The notes below the pieces were generated by a model. The model saw only the letters and a list, made by a program, of their open reading frames with translations. It was not told the DNA's origin and did no database searches. The translations under genes were made by a program, and so were the position numbers. From NCBI RefSeq assembly GCF_003286085.1, contig NW_020825288.1, positions 3,038,001-3,102,000 of the forward strand: DNA of 64,000 nt. The letters run 5' to 3'. This document shows positions 36,943 to 48,400 of this stretch, one piece after another. This DNA comes from Drosophila persimilis. Lineage: Eukaryota; Arthropoda; Insecta; Diptera; Drosophilidae. Positions within the stretch are counted from its first letter, which is position 1. The number at the start of each line of letters is the position of its first letter.

Positions 36943-38300
36943 AACAAAAACAAACACAGAAACGCACGCGCTGAGTGTGTGCGACATTTTTGTTGATTTT
37001 CGCCTTGATCTAGAATTTTGTTCCTATTAATTGATCTCATAATGACAGACACTTCAAAAGCGACATCACGACATTTATTAATTAATGCAAGACTCGGTCT
37101 CAGAGTCAGACTCTGACAGAGCTCCCCCGTCCTCCGTCGTCCGTCCCCCGTCGTCCGTCCCCCGTCAGCAGGCTGGTCAACCTCCTGCGTATGTAAAGTG
37201 CGTTTTTTGCATGCGTGCAACATCAACAAGAGCAACAACCACACAGCACAAGGTATGCCAAACAAATGCCGGCAGCTTAATTAGCATTTTAGATTACCTA
37301 CGAGCTGAAATCGAAGCTAAAGCTGAACAGCATAGACTTAAGCTGAAAATGAAACTGAGGCAAGTGCCAGTCCGAGTGCAGGCCGAAGTGCGTAGCAAGA
37401 ATTGAAGTAAATAATAATAAATTTATGGGGTTAGCACGAAGGTTGTTCTATGAATGGTCTATGCCTGGAGCTCTGGGCACATATATAGCATATGCTCATA
37501 GTATCCGACTCTGGCTAATAATGGGTTCGAAGTAGACGTTAGTTGGCCAATTATTACGGGAGCAATGCCGAACGGAGGCAAATTGCTGTCAAAGCACTTC
37601 CCGCTTGCATATTGGCAATATCTCAATCAGTGGCCAGAGCTGCAAAGGCTGGCAAGTGCATAAATTAATGAAATTATCAATTAGCTGCCTTTGGGCCCAC
37701 GGAGGAGAGAGAGCCTCCTCCCAGCTGGAGGCTGGAACTGCTACTGCCACTGGAGGCGCTGATTCCCATGGTCTGTGGCACTGTGGCTGCTGTTTGCTAT
37801 CGGAAAAATCATTGCGCAAATGCACGCAGTTCATGTCGAAACTCAATTGCAATTAAAAAACCTAAAAACCAGCAACTGAGTATAAGGAAATCCTCGTTAG
37901 CCGGCGGAAAATGCTTTAATAGAAATTGCTACCGAGCTGGAAAATGTTTGCAATTGTTGTCTGCCTGCCGACTGCCCAAATTGACATTATCAATGGCTTG
38001 GCAAATGCGTTATTTATTTAATGCCGGATTCAGCAGCTTCTCGATTGGGCAATCGCTAGTGCCAGGCTGGGGATGGTACCCTGTGGCCAAGTGGGGAATA
38101 TCCAGTTGAAAGAGACGTCCAACCGATACAAATTTGGAAATGGTATCACGAAAAAGCCATTGACACAAGGGTAGGGTATTCTTTTGATTCTTTTAGAGGG
38201 TATACTTAGTTCGATTGGTTTTATTGACTGTATTTATCTGTAGCTTTGTTTCGGTTTCGTTTTTGATTTCATGCAAATGTTTGCAAATTTCTCAAATTAA
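36943..38300. other. Non-coding, two minor items
   Basis: An ATG frame from 37085 is Ser/Pro-rich, encoded by CCCCGTCGTCCGT repeats, and runs to a good donor CACAAG|GTATGCC at about 37252. Near 38168-38215 a GAGGGTATACTTAG phrase resembles another scrap of the DINE-like family. Neither amounts to a gene. Confidence 0.5.
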
Positions 38301-39112
38301 CGCGTAGGCGAGCCAAATCAAGCCGAAAGCGCTGGAAGTGTCGCCGTCTCCACCAGCACCACCACCAGCACCAGCACAACCACCGCCGCCGCCACCGCCT
38401 CATCTAACGACGCCCCCACCAGACAGAAACCGCTCTCCGCTCGGCAAGTTCATTGAACCACCTACGAGAAATATGCAAATCGCAGATTTGGATGCAGGAA
38501 AGCGAAAAATAAATCACAGCCAGCGAAAACATAGAGTAAACCTATTTCAATTCGATCTTGTGGCCTTTGTGTCCCCACGGATGCTTGTAAAATCTTATAA
38601 AATGTAAACATAGTAGTATTTATTTGTATATCTTGTGGCTTTGTTTGCACTCCTAATTTCAGTTGCGATCCCATTAAAGGGGAAGCTGTGGAATTTATTT
38701 TTTACAAACACTGCCAGAAAGATTTATGAGTCTTGCGCTACCTCACGCGCCGATATTTGATACATCGGGTACATCGGCTATCGACTGCGTTTTCTTAATT
38801 AATAGCTCAAAGATTTTATTGCCGCTGCTCCGCGGCGACGAGCAACAGATCTTTGTCAAATCAATATTTATAAATTATTTATAAATTAAGAGCCAGCCTC
38901 CAAGCCCCAAAAGCGAACCTGCGGCTAATTAAAATGATGAATGCGAAGCGTTTCAGTTTGAAAATTAATTAAGCAAATTATCCATTTAAATAAACATGGA
39001 ACGTGGCTGCCGCTGCCTGCTCGATGACTTTGCGCTGATAAAGCCCCAGAAGAGGAACATCGCAGAATGGATTTTGGATGTTGGATGGGTTCGCGGCTGC
39101 CAATTAGGCGAA

Positions 39113-39154
39113 GTCGCCGTCGCCGTCGCCGTCGCCATCGCCATCGCCGTCGCA
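39113..39154. repeat. GTCGCC/ATCGCC hexamer array
   Basis: About seven copies of a GTCGCC-type hexamer in direct orientation. It gives Val-Ala open frames on the + strand and Ala-Thr/Met frames on the other. Confidence 0.9.
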
Positions 39155-40922
39155 GTCGATGACAGAAAACGCATTTTTAATTGCAATTAATTAGCGCTGT
39201 CAGCTTTTCCCATTGTTTGCCGTTTGGGTGACAAACAATTTGGCAAACTCATTTGGTGATCGCATATTTTTCTGGTCTGACCGACCTCCTTTCCAATGGA
39301 TGGCATCATCAAATTAATAGATCATCATCATTGCCGACAGGAACCAGCACATCATTAACGATTAGTATTGATTCAAATTCGATTTTAGTTGGACTTTTCC
39401 CTTAAAAAAGATAACGCCCAGTTTTCTGGTCGATTAAAAGAGCGGCAGCCGCAAAAAATTCATTAGGCCCAATGGAAATTTCTCACTTGATTACAGACCG
39501 AAAACCGATTTCAAAGGGCTGGGACTGAGGTTGGGGCTGTGCCACATGCGGTGTAATTAAATTTTCTTTGTTGCTTGGGAATTCGCTACGAATTTAATTG
39601 AGGCGGCCCATGGCGTTTTTCTGCCTATATACGAGTATAAACGTACTACATCTAGCCATCTCCATATAGGCCTAGGGTGGGGCTGGGCCCTTCATTCGCA
39701 CAATTAGCAATTTCATGCGTCTTTGTTTCTGCCTTTGTATCTTTGGGCCCCCACCAAAGTTCGAGTTTTCATGGCCTTTATTTTATTTCATTTCATTTCA
39801 GTTCGTTTCGATTCCGTTGTAATGTGTGAAATTGATTTTCGTTTGGCGATTGGGCTTGTAATGGGCAAAAAGTTTTCCCACTCTGCGGAGGTCTCAGTCT
39901 CTCAGTGCTGTTAAAGACAATTAACTCTGAATAGATGGGAATGTCTGATGGAAGTGGTGTTTCTTTTCTAGCGTATATTGTAGTACTACTGGTACTGGCA
40001 CTACTGTTTTGTGGGATCATTTGAAGGTTGACCCAGCATAAAGTGGGTCATGTTTTACCATTGATCACTAGAGGTATTTCCTATCACGGCGATTGCCGCA
40101 GCAAGCGTTTCCTACTCTAACCATCTTTGGAATAAATGCAACAAAACTTGTCTCCTCTGCTGGCCAGCTGCTCAAGCAGCGGCTCTATCAAAGACTGGAT
40201 GGCGGGGACGTGGACCTGGGACACCTTCCTTGACAGCATCATCACATCACATCGCACTCGTAACATTTGCAACATTCGCATTCAAATGACACTAACGGCT
40301 TTGTCATGTACTGGGCTATATGTGACTGTGTCTTTCTGTCTGTACGTCCGTCTGTCCGTCCGGCTCTCTTCGAGCGCCAGTAATCATGTTTTAACGACAC
40401 ATACACATATTCTCCGTGTATACGAGTGTGGTATGGTGAATCGTCAGCGAGTCCATATAGAAATCTTGTAATCTGATAGGCATGACAAGAAATATTTTGC
40501 TTGTCATTAAATTTACTTTTATTTATGCAGCACTGTCTATCATGGTGGCGGTTGTTGCCGTACGATTCGCGTGTTTTGTTTCGGCTGCGGCTCAAAATTA
40601 GTGAAAACTCTTCACATTTGTGGCTAAAAGACTGAGGACTGAGGACTGCAGACTGAAGACTGAGACTGAAGAAAACTTCAAAAAAATGTATGCATACATA
40701 AGTTGGCGCCTCCTAACGTCTTCTAGTCATTGATTTTCGACCATTGTTGCTGCTTTTGTGGCTCTGCTGTCTTCTTGGCCTGCCTTGGCTTGGGTGCTTG
40801 CCTGTTGGCCGGGTTGAGTAATAGGCGAAATATTTGCGCATGCCTCATTACAGTTGGTTTTTGGTTTTTGGTTTTTGGGTTGCGGTAATCGATGGCAGTG
40901 TAAGCCAAATATGCGAGGGAGT

Positions 40923-40953
40923 GGCGAAACAAAAGACTTGGGCAATAAACTCC
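40923..40953 (-). repeat. Inverted copy of dispersed motif
   Basis: On the minus strand the segment reads TTGCCCAAGTCTTTTGTTTC, matching the core of the copies at 32098, 34686 and 43766. It is the clearest case of the motif in opposite orientation. Confidence 0.75.
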
Positions 40954-42100
40954 GATCGACACTCTGATCCTCCCTCCTACTTGTATTTAGAATGATTGCC
41001 AGTCAATTGGATGCGTGACATTTGCCGACAGCCCGGGTCAGCGGTGACATCACCCAGAGGCAGGCCAATCAAATGTCAGCCAAGTGCGTCACTGATTTGC
41101 AATCAAAAGGGGGGCTGACAAAGGGCAGCAGTAGCAGCAACACCAGCAGCAGCAGCAGCAAGTGTTAGCTGGAAATCAAATGGCTGCTAAACGGCAGCCA
41201 ACTAGATTGACGGCTTCACTGACTAACCGAATGACAGAAACACCGACTGACTGACAGACATTCAGACAGTCAGACATTCAGTCTAGACAACATGTGTAAT
41301 GACGCGTACATCGGGCAAAAAACTTTAGCAGCAGCAACAATAGCACAGGCATAATGAGCACAATTACTGGCAAAGCAAATCAAATGCAACGCGCTACCGC
41401 CGCACCGCACTGCGCCGCTTCGAATCAGTCACATTAATTGCAGCAGCCGCCAGCCAGCTCACAAAAAAGCGTTCATAAATTATAGCAAAGGCAGTGGAAA
41501 AAAAGTATTAATTAAAAAAAGGAGGAAAAAAGTTACAACGGTAACAACAGCTATTAAGAAAATTTCTTGTTGACTCATCCGAGTCCACAATTAACAACTG
41601 GGGGACGGGGACTCGAAGACTCAAAGACTCAAAGACTCTAAGGCTGGGAAGACTCGGAAGACTCGGGAGGGAGGCTACTACCAAGAATTGCCTTGGCTCT
41701 GAGTCTGAGCTTCTGGCCAGTATTTCTTGCACTTATTTGTCGCGTTTTGTCTCAGTCACTTGGCGATTTCTTTGTCAGAACTCTCGGCAATTAAACAATT
41801 GCTGTTGCCGCGGCTGCTGCTGTATCTGATGCATCTGTGATTGTTGTTGTTGCTGTTGCTGCTGCTGCTGTTGTCGTCATCATTGCTGGCCATAAATTGT
41901 ATTTAATTCGCTGTATGCTCTCGCGCTTACCCCTCACCACAGCCCCCTGGAAGCACACGCCCTGCTGGCTGCGGGGATCTCGTGACTTGCGTTTCGCAAT
42001 TGTGAGAATTAAATAATTCTTTGCATATTTATTTCTAAACATTATCGCTGGCTATTTCCTCAAAGCTGATTAATACTTTTTATTCTCATTCGGCTTTCAA

Positions 42101-43526
42101 TATTCAATTACAGAATGGTAAGTCAGCATTGGAATACTCTATGGATATTCTATAAATGTATAGAGAGTAGAGGGTAGAGGGATTCCTCTTTAATAGAGAG
42201 TATATTGAAGAATTCGTAAGACTCATCCAGCAATTCCGGTGGAGTACTATAATTTACAGAACATCTCTATTAAGTATATTTCCAACGTTGCCTATAGGCC
42301 AACTTCCAATGCTCCTAATGCAATTTAAATTATTTATAACAAATGAAACAGAAACAGAGAAAAACTCCGTTTGTTTTCAGCTGAGTTTCCTTTTAATTGT
42401 GGCAAGAGGAAAAAGTCGCTTTTCCAATCAATTGCATCACAAGACTCTCGGCCACTGACGACCACGACGACGGCGACTGACAATGTAGACGCGCCAATTG
42501 TTAACGTGTTGAAGTGTTTTCATTTAAATTGCTCAACTGAACTTGTAATTATGGCTCACTCTGATTATTACTTCACTGTGGGATGCAACTGAGAGCAAGG
42601 AAGTGGCTGGAGCTCAAGCTGAAGCTGCAGCTGGTGCCAGAGATAAATTATGTTTAGAGCCAAGTGCCAGGTATGTCTCTCCCTGCACGAGTCTTAGTCT
42701 CAGTCTCAGTCTCAAATCATAGCAATTAATTGTTGTTAAAAATGCCTTTACTAACGGTTTTATGGCCAAACAACAAAGGCAGCACCGTCTGCCGTCCGCT
42801 GTGTTGTCAGTTAATTGTATTTGAAATCGCTGACTCTACTAATTGATAAGTTTCCTCAACTGTAGCTCGGACTCTAACTCTAAATGAAGCATTGGCACAG
42901 CGCCAGGAGCTAGGCAATGCACGCGGATGGGGCGGCAGTGGCACATAAAATGCAATTACAAACGCATAAACTGAGGCAAAGTGTTTTGCTGTTCGACTTA
43001 CCTTGGGGCGGGGTAGACTTGGAAGATCTCTTGATGCTGGGCAGAATCTCAGGTGCAAAGCGATGCGATGCGGTGCACGGCTTAAGCCACGGATAGGATC
43101 TGATCCAGATACAGATACAGATACAGATGCAAAACGGGACACACACGGATTCACACGCACACACTGTTGCCTATCCAGGCTCAATCTCTTGAAACGCGGA
43201 TGTGGACTGGCAAAAACTGGCAAGTGAAATATTTATGTAAATTTATTTCAACTTCTTTTTTGTTTCGTTGTTTGAATGTGTGTTTGTGGTTGCGGGTAAA
43301 ATGCATTAAGAGGCACACTTTGCAATTGTCGTTGGGGCAGCGATTTGATTGAAGTTGAAACTGAAGTTGAAGCTGGAGCTGAAGCTGAAACTGGAGATGG
43401 AGCTGAAGCTGAAGTCCCCCCAGTGGGGCAGGCCGACAATCCGACAAGCGGACAATCCGACTGGCAAGCGAAACGTTGTTTAACAATTGTTTTTTTTCTC
43501 TTCTCCCGTTTCTCGTTGTTTGGCAG
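42101..43526. other. Non-coding with start-exon and microexon candidates
   Basis: Includes an acceptor-AATG-GTAAGT composite at 42094-42123, the ATG-plus-donor candidate at 42650-42670, a minus-strand consensus donor (CCCCAAG|GTAAGTCG, 42996-43001) preceded on that strand by the open frame IKRSSKSTPPQ, an AGATAC repeat at about 43099-43124 and GAAGCTGAA-type repeats at about 43350-43405. The T/C-rich run at 43485-43526 is the acceptor tract of the next exon. Confidence 0.5.
42650..42670 (+). CDS. Candidate start exon: ATG plus six codons before a strong donor
   Basis: The frame reads M-F-R-A-K-C-Q and ends at CCAG|GTATGTCTCT, a strong 5' splice site, in phase 0. The ATG context (AAATTATG) is mediocre. 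It cannot be spliced in frame to the exon at 43527, which needs one incoming base. It could be an alternative first exon of another transcript, or chance. Confidence 0.15.
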
Positions 43527-43633
43527 GATTTGAGTTGTCAATTAGTTTGTTGGGAACTGTTGGGGCTGTTGGGGTCTGCTGCTGCCGCTGCTATCACTCG
43601 GTGATTCGGAGGCGCCCGAAGCACCGTTATCTG
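43527..43633 (+). CDS. Candidate coding exon: N-terminal membrane anchor, Cys cluster and basic region
   Basis: The exon is bounded by an excellent acceptor (TTTTTTCTCTTCTCCC...TTTGGCAG, ending 43526) and the donor ATCTG|GTGAGTG at 43634. After two bases completing a split codon it encodes 35 residues with no stop. First comes a hydrophobic stretch (FELSISLLGTVGAVGV), then CCCRCY, then RRRPKHR. A short N-terminal anchor followed by cysteines and basic residues is the layout of proteins anchored with an N-out/C-in membrane segment and palmitoylated near the membrane, as in synaptotagmins. The resemblance is architectural only; no C2 domain is visible in the window. It accepts the 1-base phase of the start exon at 25415. 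Both other frames have stops. It ends in phase 0, so further exons must follow to the right. Confidence 0.55.
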
Positions 43634-44300
43634 GTGAGTGTGTTTGTGTGTGTGTGTTAGAGTGTGTGGTCGATGGGGTGTGAGTGTGTGGTGCTGTTGA
43701 CGGTTGAATTTGTATTTGTGTGCAGGTTGAAAAAATAAACGACAAACGACACCACGAAATGGCAGCAAGTTCGTTGCCTAAGTCTTTTGTTTCAGCCCCA
43801 CGCGAACGCTGAACGCTGAACGATTGGAAGCGAAGCTGTAGCGGGAATTGGAAGCCGAAGCGGGATCGATTTGTGTGGAGCTTAGCTGAACTGGAGCCTC
43901 TGTTTCTTTATTTGTGAATCGTTAAGATCGCTTTATTGCAGCATGTTTCTCTATATACAATATAATTAATTTACTGATACCAATATTTTTTATTGCACGC
44001 TCTTTATGTGATCTTTTGGGCAGCAGGTAATTAAAAATGAGTTTAATTTAATTTGATTTTTACTTTTATTTATTTTCTTTATATGTTCGAAACGAGTTTT
44101 GTGTGTTTGTGTCTCTGTTGTGGATATTACTCTATATGCATGTACATATGTTCAGCCTGATCGTGTGGCAGCATAGGGCGGACACTATACACAATACATA
44201 TATTCCTTATGTACGGTGGAACGTATACCACTTTGATTTGGTTTTATGGCCGCACTGAAATGCTTTTTACTGTTGCCAGACTTTTTACGAGCACTATTTG
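43634..44300. other. Non-coding
   Basis: A (TG)n-like tract at about 43636-43690 follows the donor, then a copy of the dispersed 32-bp motif at 43766-43797 and T-rich DNA. AGCAGCAGGTAATT near 44020-44034 is a weak acceptor/donor composite. No gene is seen. Confidence 0.6.
43766..43797 (+). repeat. Copy of dispersed 32-bp motif
   Basis: Best representative of the motif: CAAGTTCGTTGCCTAAGTC, then TTTTGTTTCAGCC. It lies about 130 bp downstream of the candidate exon donor. The TTTTGTTTCAG end resembles a 3' splice site, but copies elsewhere do not keep it. Confidence 0.85.
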
Positions 44301-45448
44301 TAAGGTAGCCGCACAATAAAAGATTAGGTTTGAGCGCCAGATGCAGGCGGGATTATCATTTTCATTTTCATTTGCCTCTCAGTGTCTATTTCCATTTTGG
44401 GTCCCATTTTAATTTCCATTTGCAATTCCATTTCCATTTCGATGGCAGTTCGTTGGCCAAAAAATCGTACGAATAAAGCACGCAAAACGCAGTGGAAACG
44501 CTCGCACGCGACTTCGGAAACGCGCACGCGATTCAGTCACAAAAATTCGCGAACTTCTCGCGAGCAAAATGCTTTCCTGTCCCACTGCAAAAGACGCGCG
44601 CAATCGCTACAAGCTCAAACAGTCCCGCAAGAAAGTCGCACAGAAACTGCAAGAGGATGAAAATTGCAAGCGGCTCCCAAGCTGTTCCAGCCGCAGTCGA
44701 GTGCAGGCGACGCAGGCAGCAGCCGAAGCAGAGACTCAATGCAGTTGCCGGTGCAGCAGCAGCAGCAGCAGCAGCAGAGGAGCAACAGCAACAGCAGCAG
44801 CAGCAGTTGCAAAACAGCAAAAAATCTCTGAGCAAAAAAAGCAGGCAACACGAAATAGCAACAACCTCTCGGAGACCGACTGACCGAGTAATACAGTCCA
44901 GTCCCCCAGTCCGCCAGTCCCTCCCTCCGCAGCAGCAGGGCAACAGGGAACACGGACAAGAGGAGTGGAGTGGAGCGGGGTGGAGCAGGCTGTGGTTTGC
45001 GCCCGAGCCGAGCGATCGTACACGAACCTGGAGCAACGGAACGGGTGAAAAAAAGCCGCTAAGAGCGACGAGAAAACCTGTTGCTCGTCGTCGCTGCCAG
45101 CGTCGTTCGTTGCTTCGTGTTTATCGCGGATCACCTCTCTCACGCGCTCGCTGCCTGGCTGGGACTCTCTTCGCTGCTGGCGTTCCAGTGGACAGAGAGC
45201 GAGAGAGTCTGCTGCCGTAGCGGTTCATTTCCAGTTGGCTGCAATATCAGTTGCCGATCAGCTTTTGACCAATAAAAAAGGGGTTTAAGCGAAGCGTCTG
45301 GAACGACGCCAACAGCGCGGCCAGCGCCAGCGCAGACTTGGCTTCGAGCTAAGAGAGCGCCAGCTAAGAGAGGCACGGAGCCGCTCTTATGGCCAACAAA
45401 TTGCTTAGGGCCAGGTTCGAACTGATAAGAAATTGAATAAAATTATAT
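44301..45448 (+). promoter_or_regulatory. Candidate promoter and long 5' leader exon with strong donor
   Basis: From about 44450 the sequence becomes CpG-rich, then purine- and CAG-rich, like fly 5' leaders. GATTCAGTCAC contains an initiator-type TCAGTC at 44533-44538; no TATA box or good downstream element was found. A leader exon could extend to TTATAT|GTAAGTAT, a near-perfect donor at 45449. It contains an ATG frame of 104 codons (44569-44883) through the CAG repeat, probably an upstream ORF or translated leader. A GAGAGCGAGAGAG patch lies at about 45196. It could be a downstream promoter of the gene whose N-terminal exon lies at 43.5 kb, or of a separate gene. Orientation is judged from composition and the donor. 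Confidence 0.35.
44752..44806. repeat. CAG trinucleotide repeat
   Basis: (CAG)n with CAA interruptions, located in the candidate leader exon. It translates to poly-Ser, poly-Gln or poly-Ala depending on frame. Confidence 0.9.
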
Positions 45449-48400
45449 GTAAGTATTTCATTAAGCCACAAAAGTGCACACATTTCCTGGCCGGCAACGC
45501 CCTGGCATTAAAGCCTTATCAAAGCTCATTTATCAGCGGGCCACAAAAAAGAAAAGAAAAACGAAAAGCCTGGCCAAAACATGGCTTGTGTGAAAATACC
45601 CAAAATTAAAAGAGTGCTGTGCTGGATAAAAATCATAATTGAAATATTTGGAGAGGTGCCAAAGAGCGCCATCTACACGAGAAACCACAGGCTTCAGGAG
45701 CTGACAGGCCAACACTTGCCACACGTCGAAAGGTTGCGGCTTTGACAATTTAATTGTCACACGCCCGCCACTTTTGGCCAGCTTCAGCTCCACCGACACG
45801 GCCACGGACGCGGACACGAACACGAACACGCCGCCTCGAACTCTATTAACGAGGCCCATTGACGGACACTTGAATGGAGAGCCGCTGGCAGGCGAGGAGG
45901 AGGAGCCGGGCGGTGGCTGCAGCAGCCATAGGAGCCGCATTAACATAAACAAGTGTTGCAGGAGTTCCTGCAAAAGGAGCTGCAAAAGGGTAACAGAAAC
46001 ATCTCGAACACTGTCATAAATAACGCGACAATGACAACTTGTTTGGGCCTCTTCTATCTGGCAGACGCAGACCTCTCCAACGGCATTGGCAATGGCAACG
46101 GCAACGGCAACGCCATTTGACCATCCAACGGAATCGGAATTGGTATCGGAATCGGAATCGCCTAATGCAGCAATTGACGTGCGGCGTTTGCACCTAGCCC
46201 GGCATTTGATGCCTCCGCGGTCGGGTCGGTCCCCAAGGCGGAGGCCACATAAAAGTGGCGCGGCAATTGCCAACTTTGGTCACTGCCGGCGACAAGTGTA
46301 AAACGACTGTCGGCAACTGCTACCGAGACTTGTCCTCCCTGGAGCTGGGCCAAGTGCTGCTGCTCCTCCTTTTCCTCGGAGCACGGCACAGCAGAGCACA
46401 GGCAGAGCATAGGCAGAGACAGAGCACAGCAGAGGCAGATCCCCGTCAGACGGTTGGACAGTGGGTTTGTGTGTTTATGGCAGCTGCCGTTTGATACTCA
46501 TTCAAGTGCCGCCTAACATGATTTCGGTGTCATCTGCTTTTCAGCTTTAATATTGCCTGTTTAATGTGACATTTGCTGTTGCTGTTGCTGGCCGCTGCCT
46601 GTTGCTGTTGCATTATTTATGAGGCATCGATCCTGCCACATTCACCTCTCTCGCTCGCTGGCTCGTTGGCTCTCTATCGCCTCTATCGCTCAGCTCACCC
46701 TCCTCGATGGCATTTTAAACGTTTCACATTTTTAATTTAGTGATGATTGATGTCTTGTCCACGTTGCCTTGACAACGACACACTTGACTCCGTCTCCGTC
46801 TCCATCCACGAGCACGTCCACGTCCACGTCTACGTCCACGTCCACGTCCAGGTCCCGTCTCGGATTCGCATTTGGATTGCCTGTGGGGATACGCAGCTGT
46901 GTGTCTCTGGGACAAAAGTCAATTAAGCTGCGATTTAAATGCTGCCCAGGGTCAGCGTCGAGTCCCGAAAGAAAGGAGTGCCCCGCCATCGGCATGGGAA
47001 GTGCACCTCTCAAATGGCTGCAAATGGCCGTCGGTCTCCGGTTACAATGGGGCCGTGGTCCGTGGTCCGTGGCCAATGCCCAGTGAGCGCCATTTGACCT
47101 GATTTTATTTGCACTATTTTAGTTTTATTGCTCACTGTTCGGGACCGGACTGCGACTGCGACTGCACTGGGAGAAAGAGTCAGGAGTCAAGACGAGACCA
47201 TCAGAGCAGGCCTAAATGGGGCTGGACTTCTCCCAGTGCACCGCAATGATGCGGAACTGAATACAAAATGAAATTGCATCCACAAATTGCCAGGGCGACG
47301 GCCATCGACAATTTCATTTCTCTCTTAGTTTCAGTGGCTGCTGGCTGTGCTGGTGCTTCCATTTGCAATGGGGTTCAAAAGGTTTGGCAAATTATAAATT
47401 AAAAGTAAATCGAATCGAATGCTTAGCCATTTGTCTTTGAACTTGAAAGTGGCTGGCAATGTGAAAGCCACGGCCAAAGGGGTCACATCCAGACCGGACC
47501 AGCCCCAGCCCCAGCCCCAGCCCCAGCCCCAGCCGCGACCAAAACCCCGGACCAGCAGGTGCATGCCAAATCCGTTTGTCAGCACTGTCAGCCTCCGTCT
47601 CAGCTTCAGCCTCAGCCTCAGTTTTTAGCCACAGTCTCAGCTCCAGCATCGACTCGAGAGTCGTGTGTTTTTCCAAGTTGTTCTAATTTGCATGCAAACG
47701 GATCTGTAGCCGGACTGTGGCGACCTGCCACATGCCATGACGAATTACTTGACACCTGCGACAGGCCATAAAACAGATATCTATTTCGAGTGGGAGGCCC
47801 ATTTCGGTCGGGTTTGGTTTGGTTCTGTCTCCGCTCCATTCCGTTCTTTATGTGTACTTCCATCAGCATCGCCATCTAGCCATCTAGCCATCTAGCTTCG
47901 GTTCCATCTCAATCCACCATCTCCATTTCCATCTCCATTTCAATTTGTATTGATTGCAGCAGGCTAGTTTGCTAATTACCTTGGCCAGGAACAGGGACGT
48001 ATCCAGCACGTTGCTTCCCAGCTTCCAAAGAGCTGATTGATGGCCAGGCATTGCCATTTGATGAGTTGGCCATTTGCCGCTGGCCCGTTGGCCCGTTGGC
48101 CCGTTGGCCCGTTGGCCCGTTGGCCCAATGGACCGCTCGCCTGTCAGCCTTTAGTGCGTGCATCAGTCATTGTTACAGTTAGAGAGCTGGCAGCTCTAAT
48201 TTAATTTAAATGAAACCCACCAAAGAGACACCCGCCTGCTCCTGGTCCTACCGCTGCTCGTTTGTCTGCCTCCAGCCTCGGTTTAAAGCGGATCTCTTGC
48301 TCCACATCCAAGTGTGCTGCCCCTGCAGGTTTTCAAGTGTGTTTGCATTAGTCGAGGTGAAATTTTCCTCACTCACCGACGTGGGCGGTGCTTTAGCAAT

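Larger units (their letters stand above)
38301..42100. other. Non-coding with CCACCAG, GTCGCC and CAG repeats
   Basis: Holds a CCACCAGCA/CCGCC tract at about 38346-38400, a GTCGCC array at 39113-39154, TACGAGTA at about 39632, an inverted copy of the AAGTCTTTTGT motif at 40923-40953, CAG repeats at about 41128-41160 and TTGCTG repeats at about 41840-41870. Open frames are translations of these repeats. Confidence 0.6.

Noticed and set aside
37510..37540. tRNA-like B-box phrase (GGGTTCGAAGT) and similar GGTTCGA hits
   Set aside because: No matching A box at the right distance and no cloverleaf; no tRNA gene was found anywhere in the window.
37768..38109. 113-codon plus-strand ATG frame
   Set aside because: It passes through A-rich intergenic sequence with no domain. 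The start context is acceptable but nothing else supports it.
44533..45036. 167-codon minus-strand frame rich in Cys and Leu
   Set aside because: It is the reverse complement of the CAG repeat and leader-like sequence; poly-Cys/Leu is repeat translation.
45533..46273. 246-codon open frame on the minus strand
   Set aside because: The 5' half lacks an ATG and translates GGCAAC/TCGGAA repeats; the first ATG is about 110 codons in. No domain, poor splice signals, and the opposite strand is equally open.
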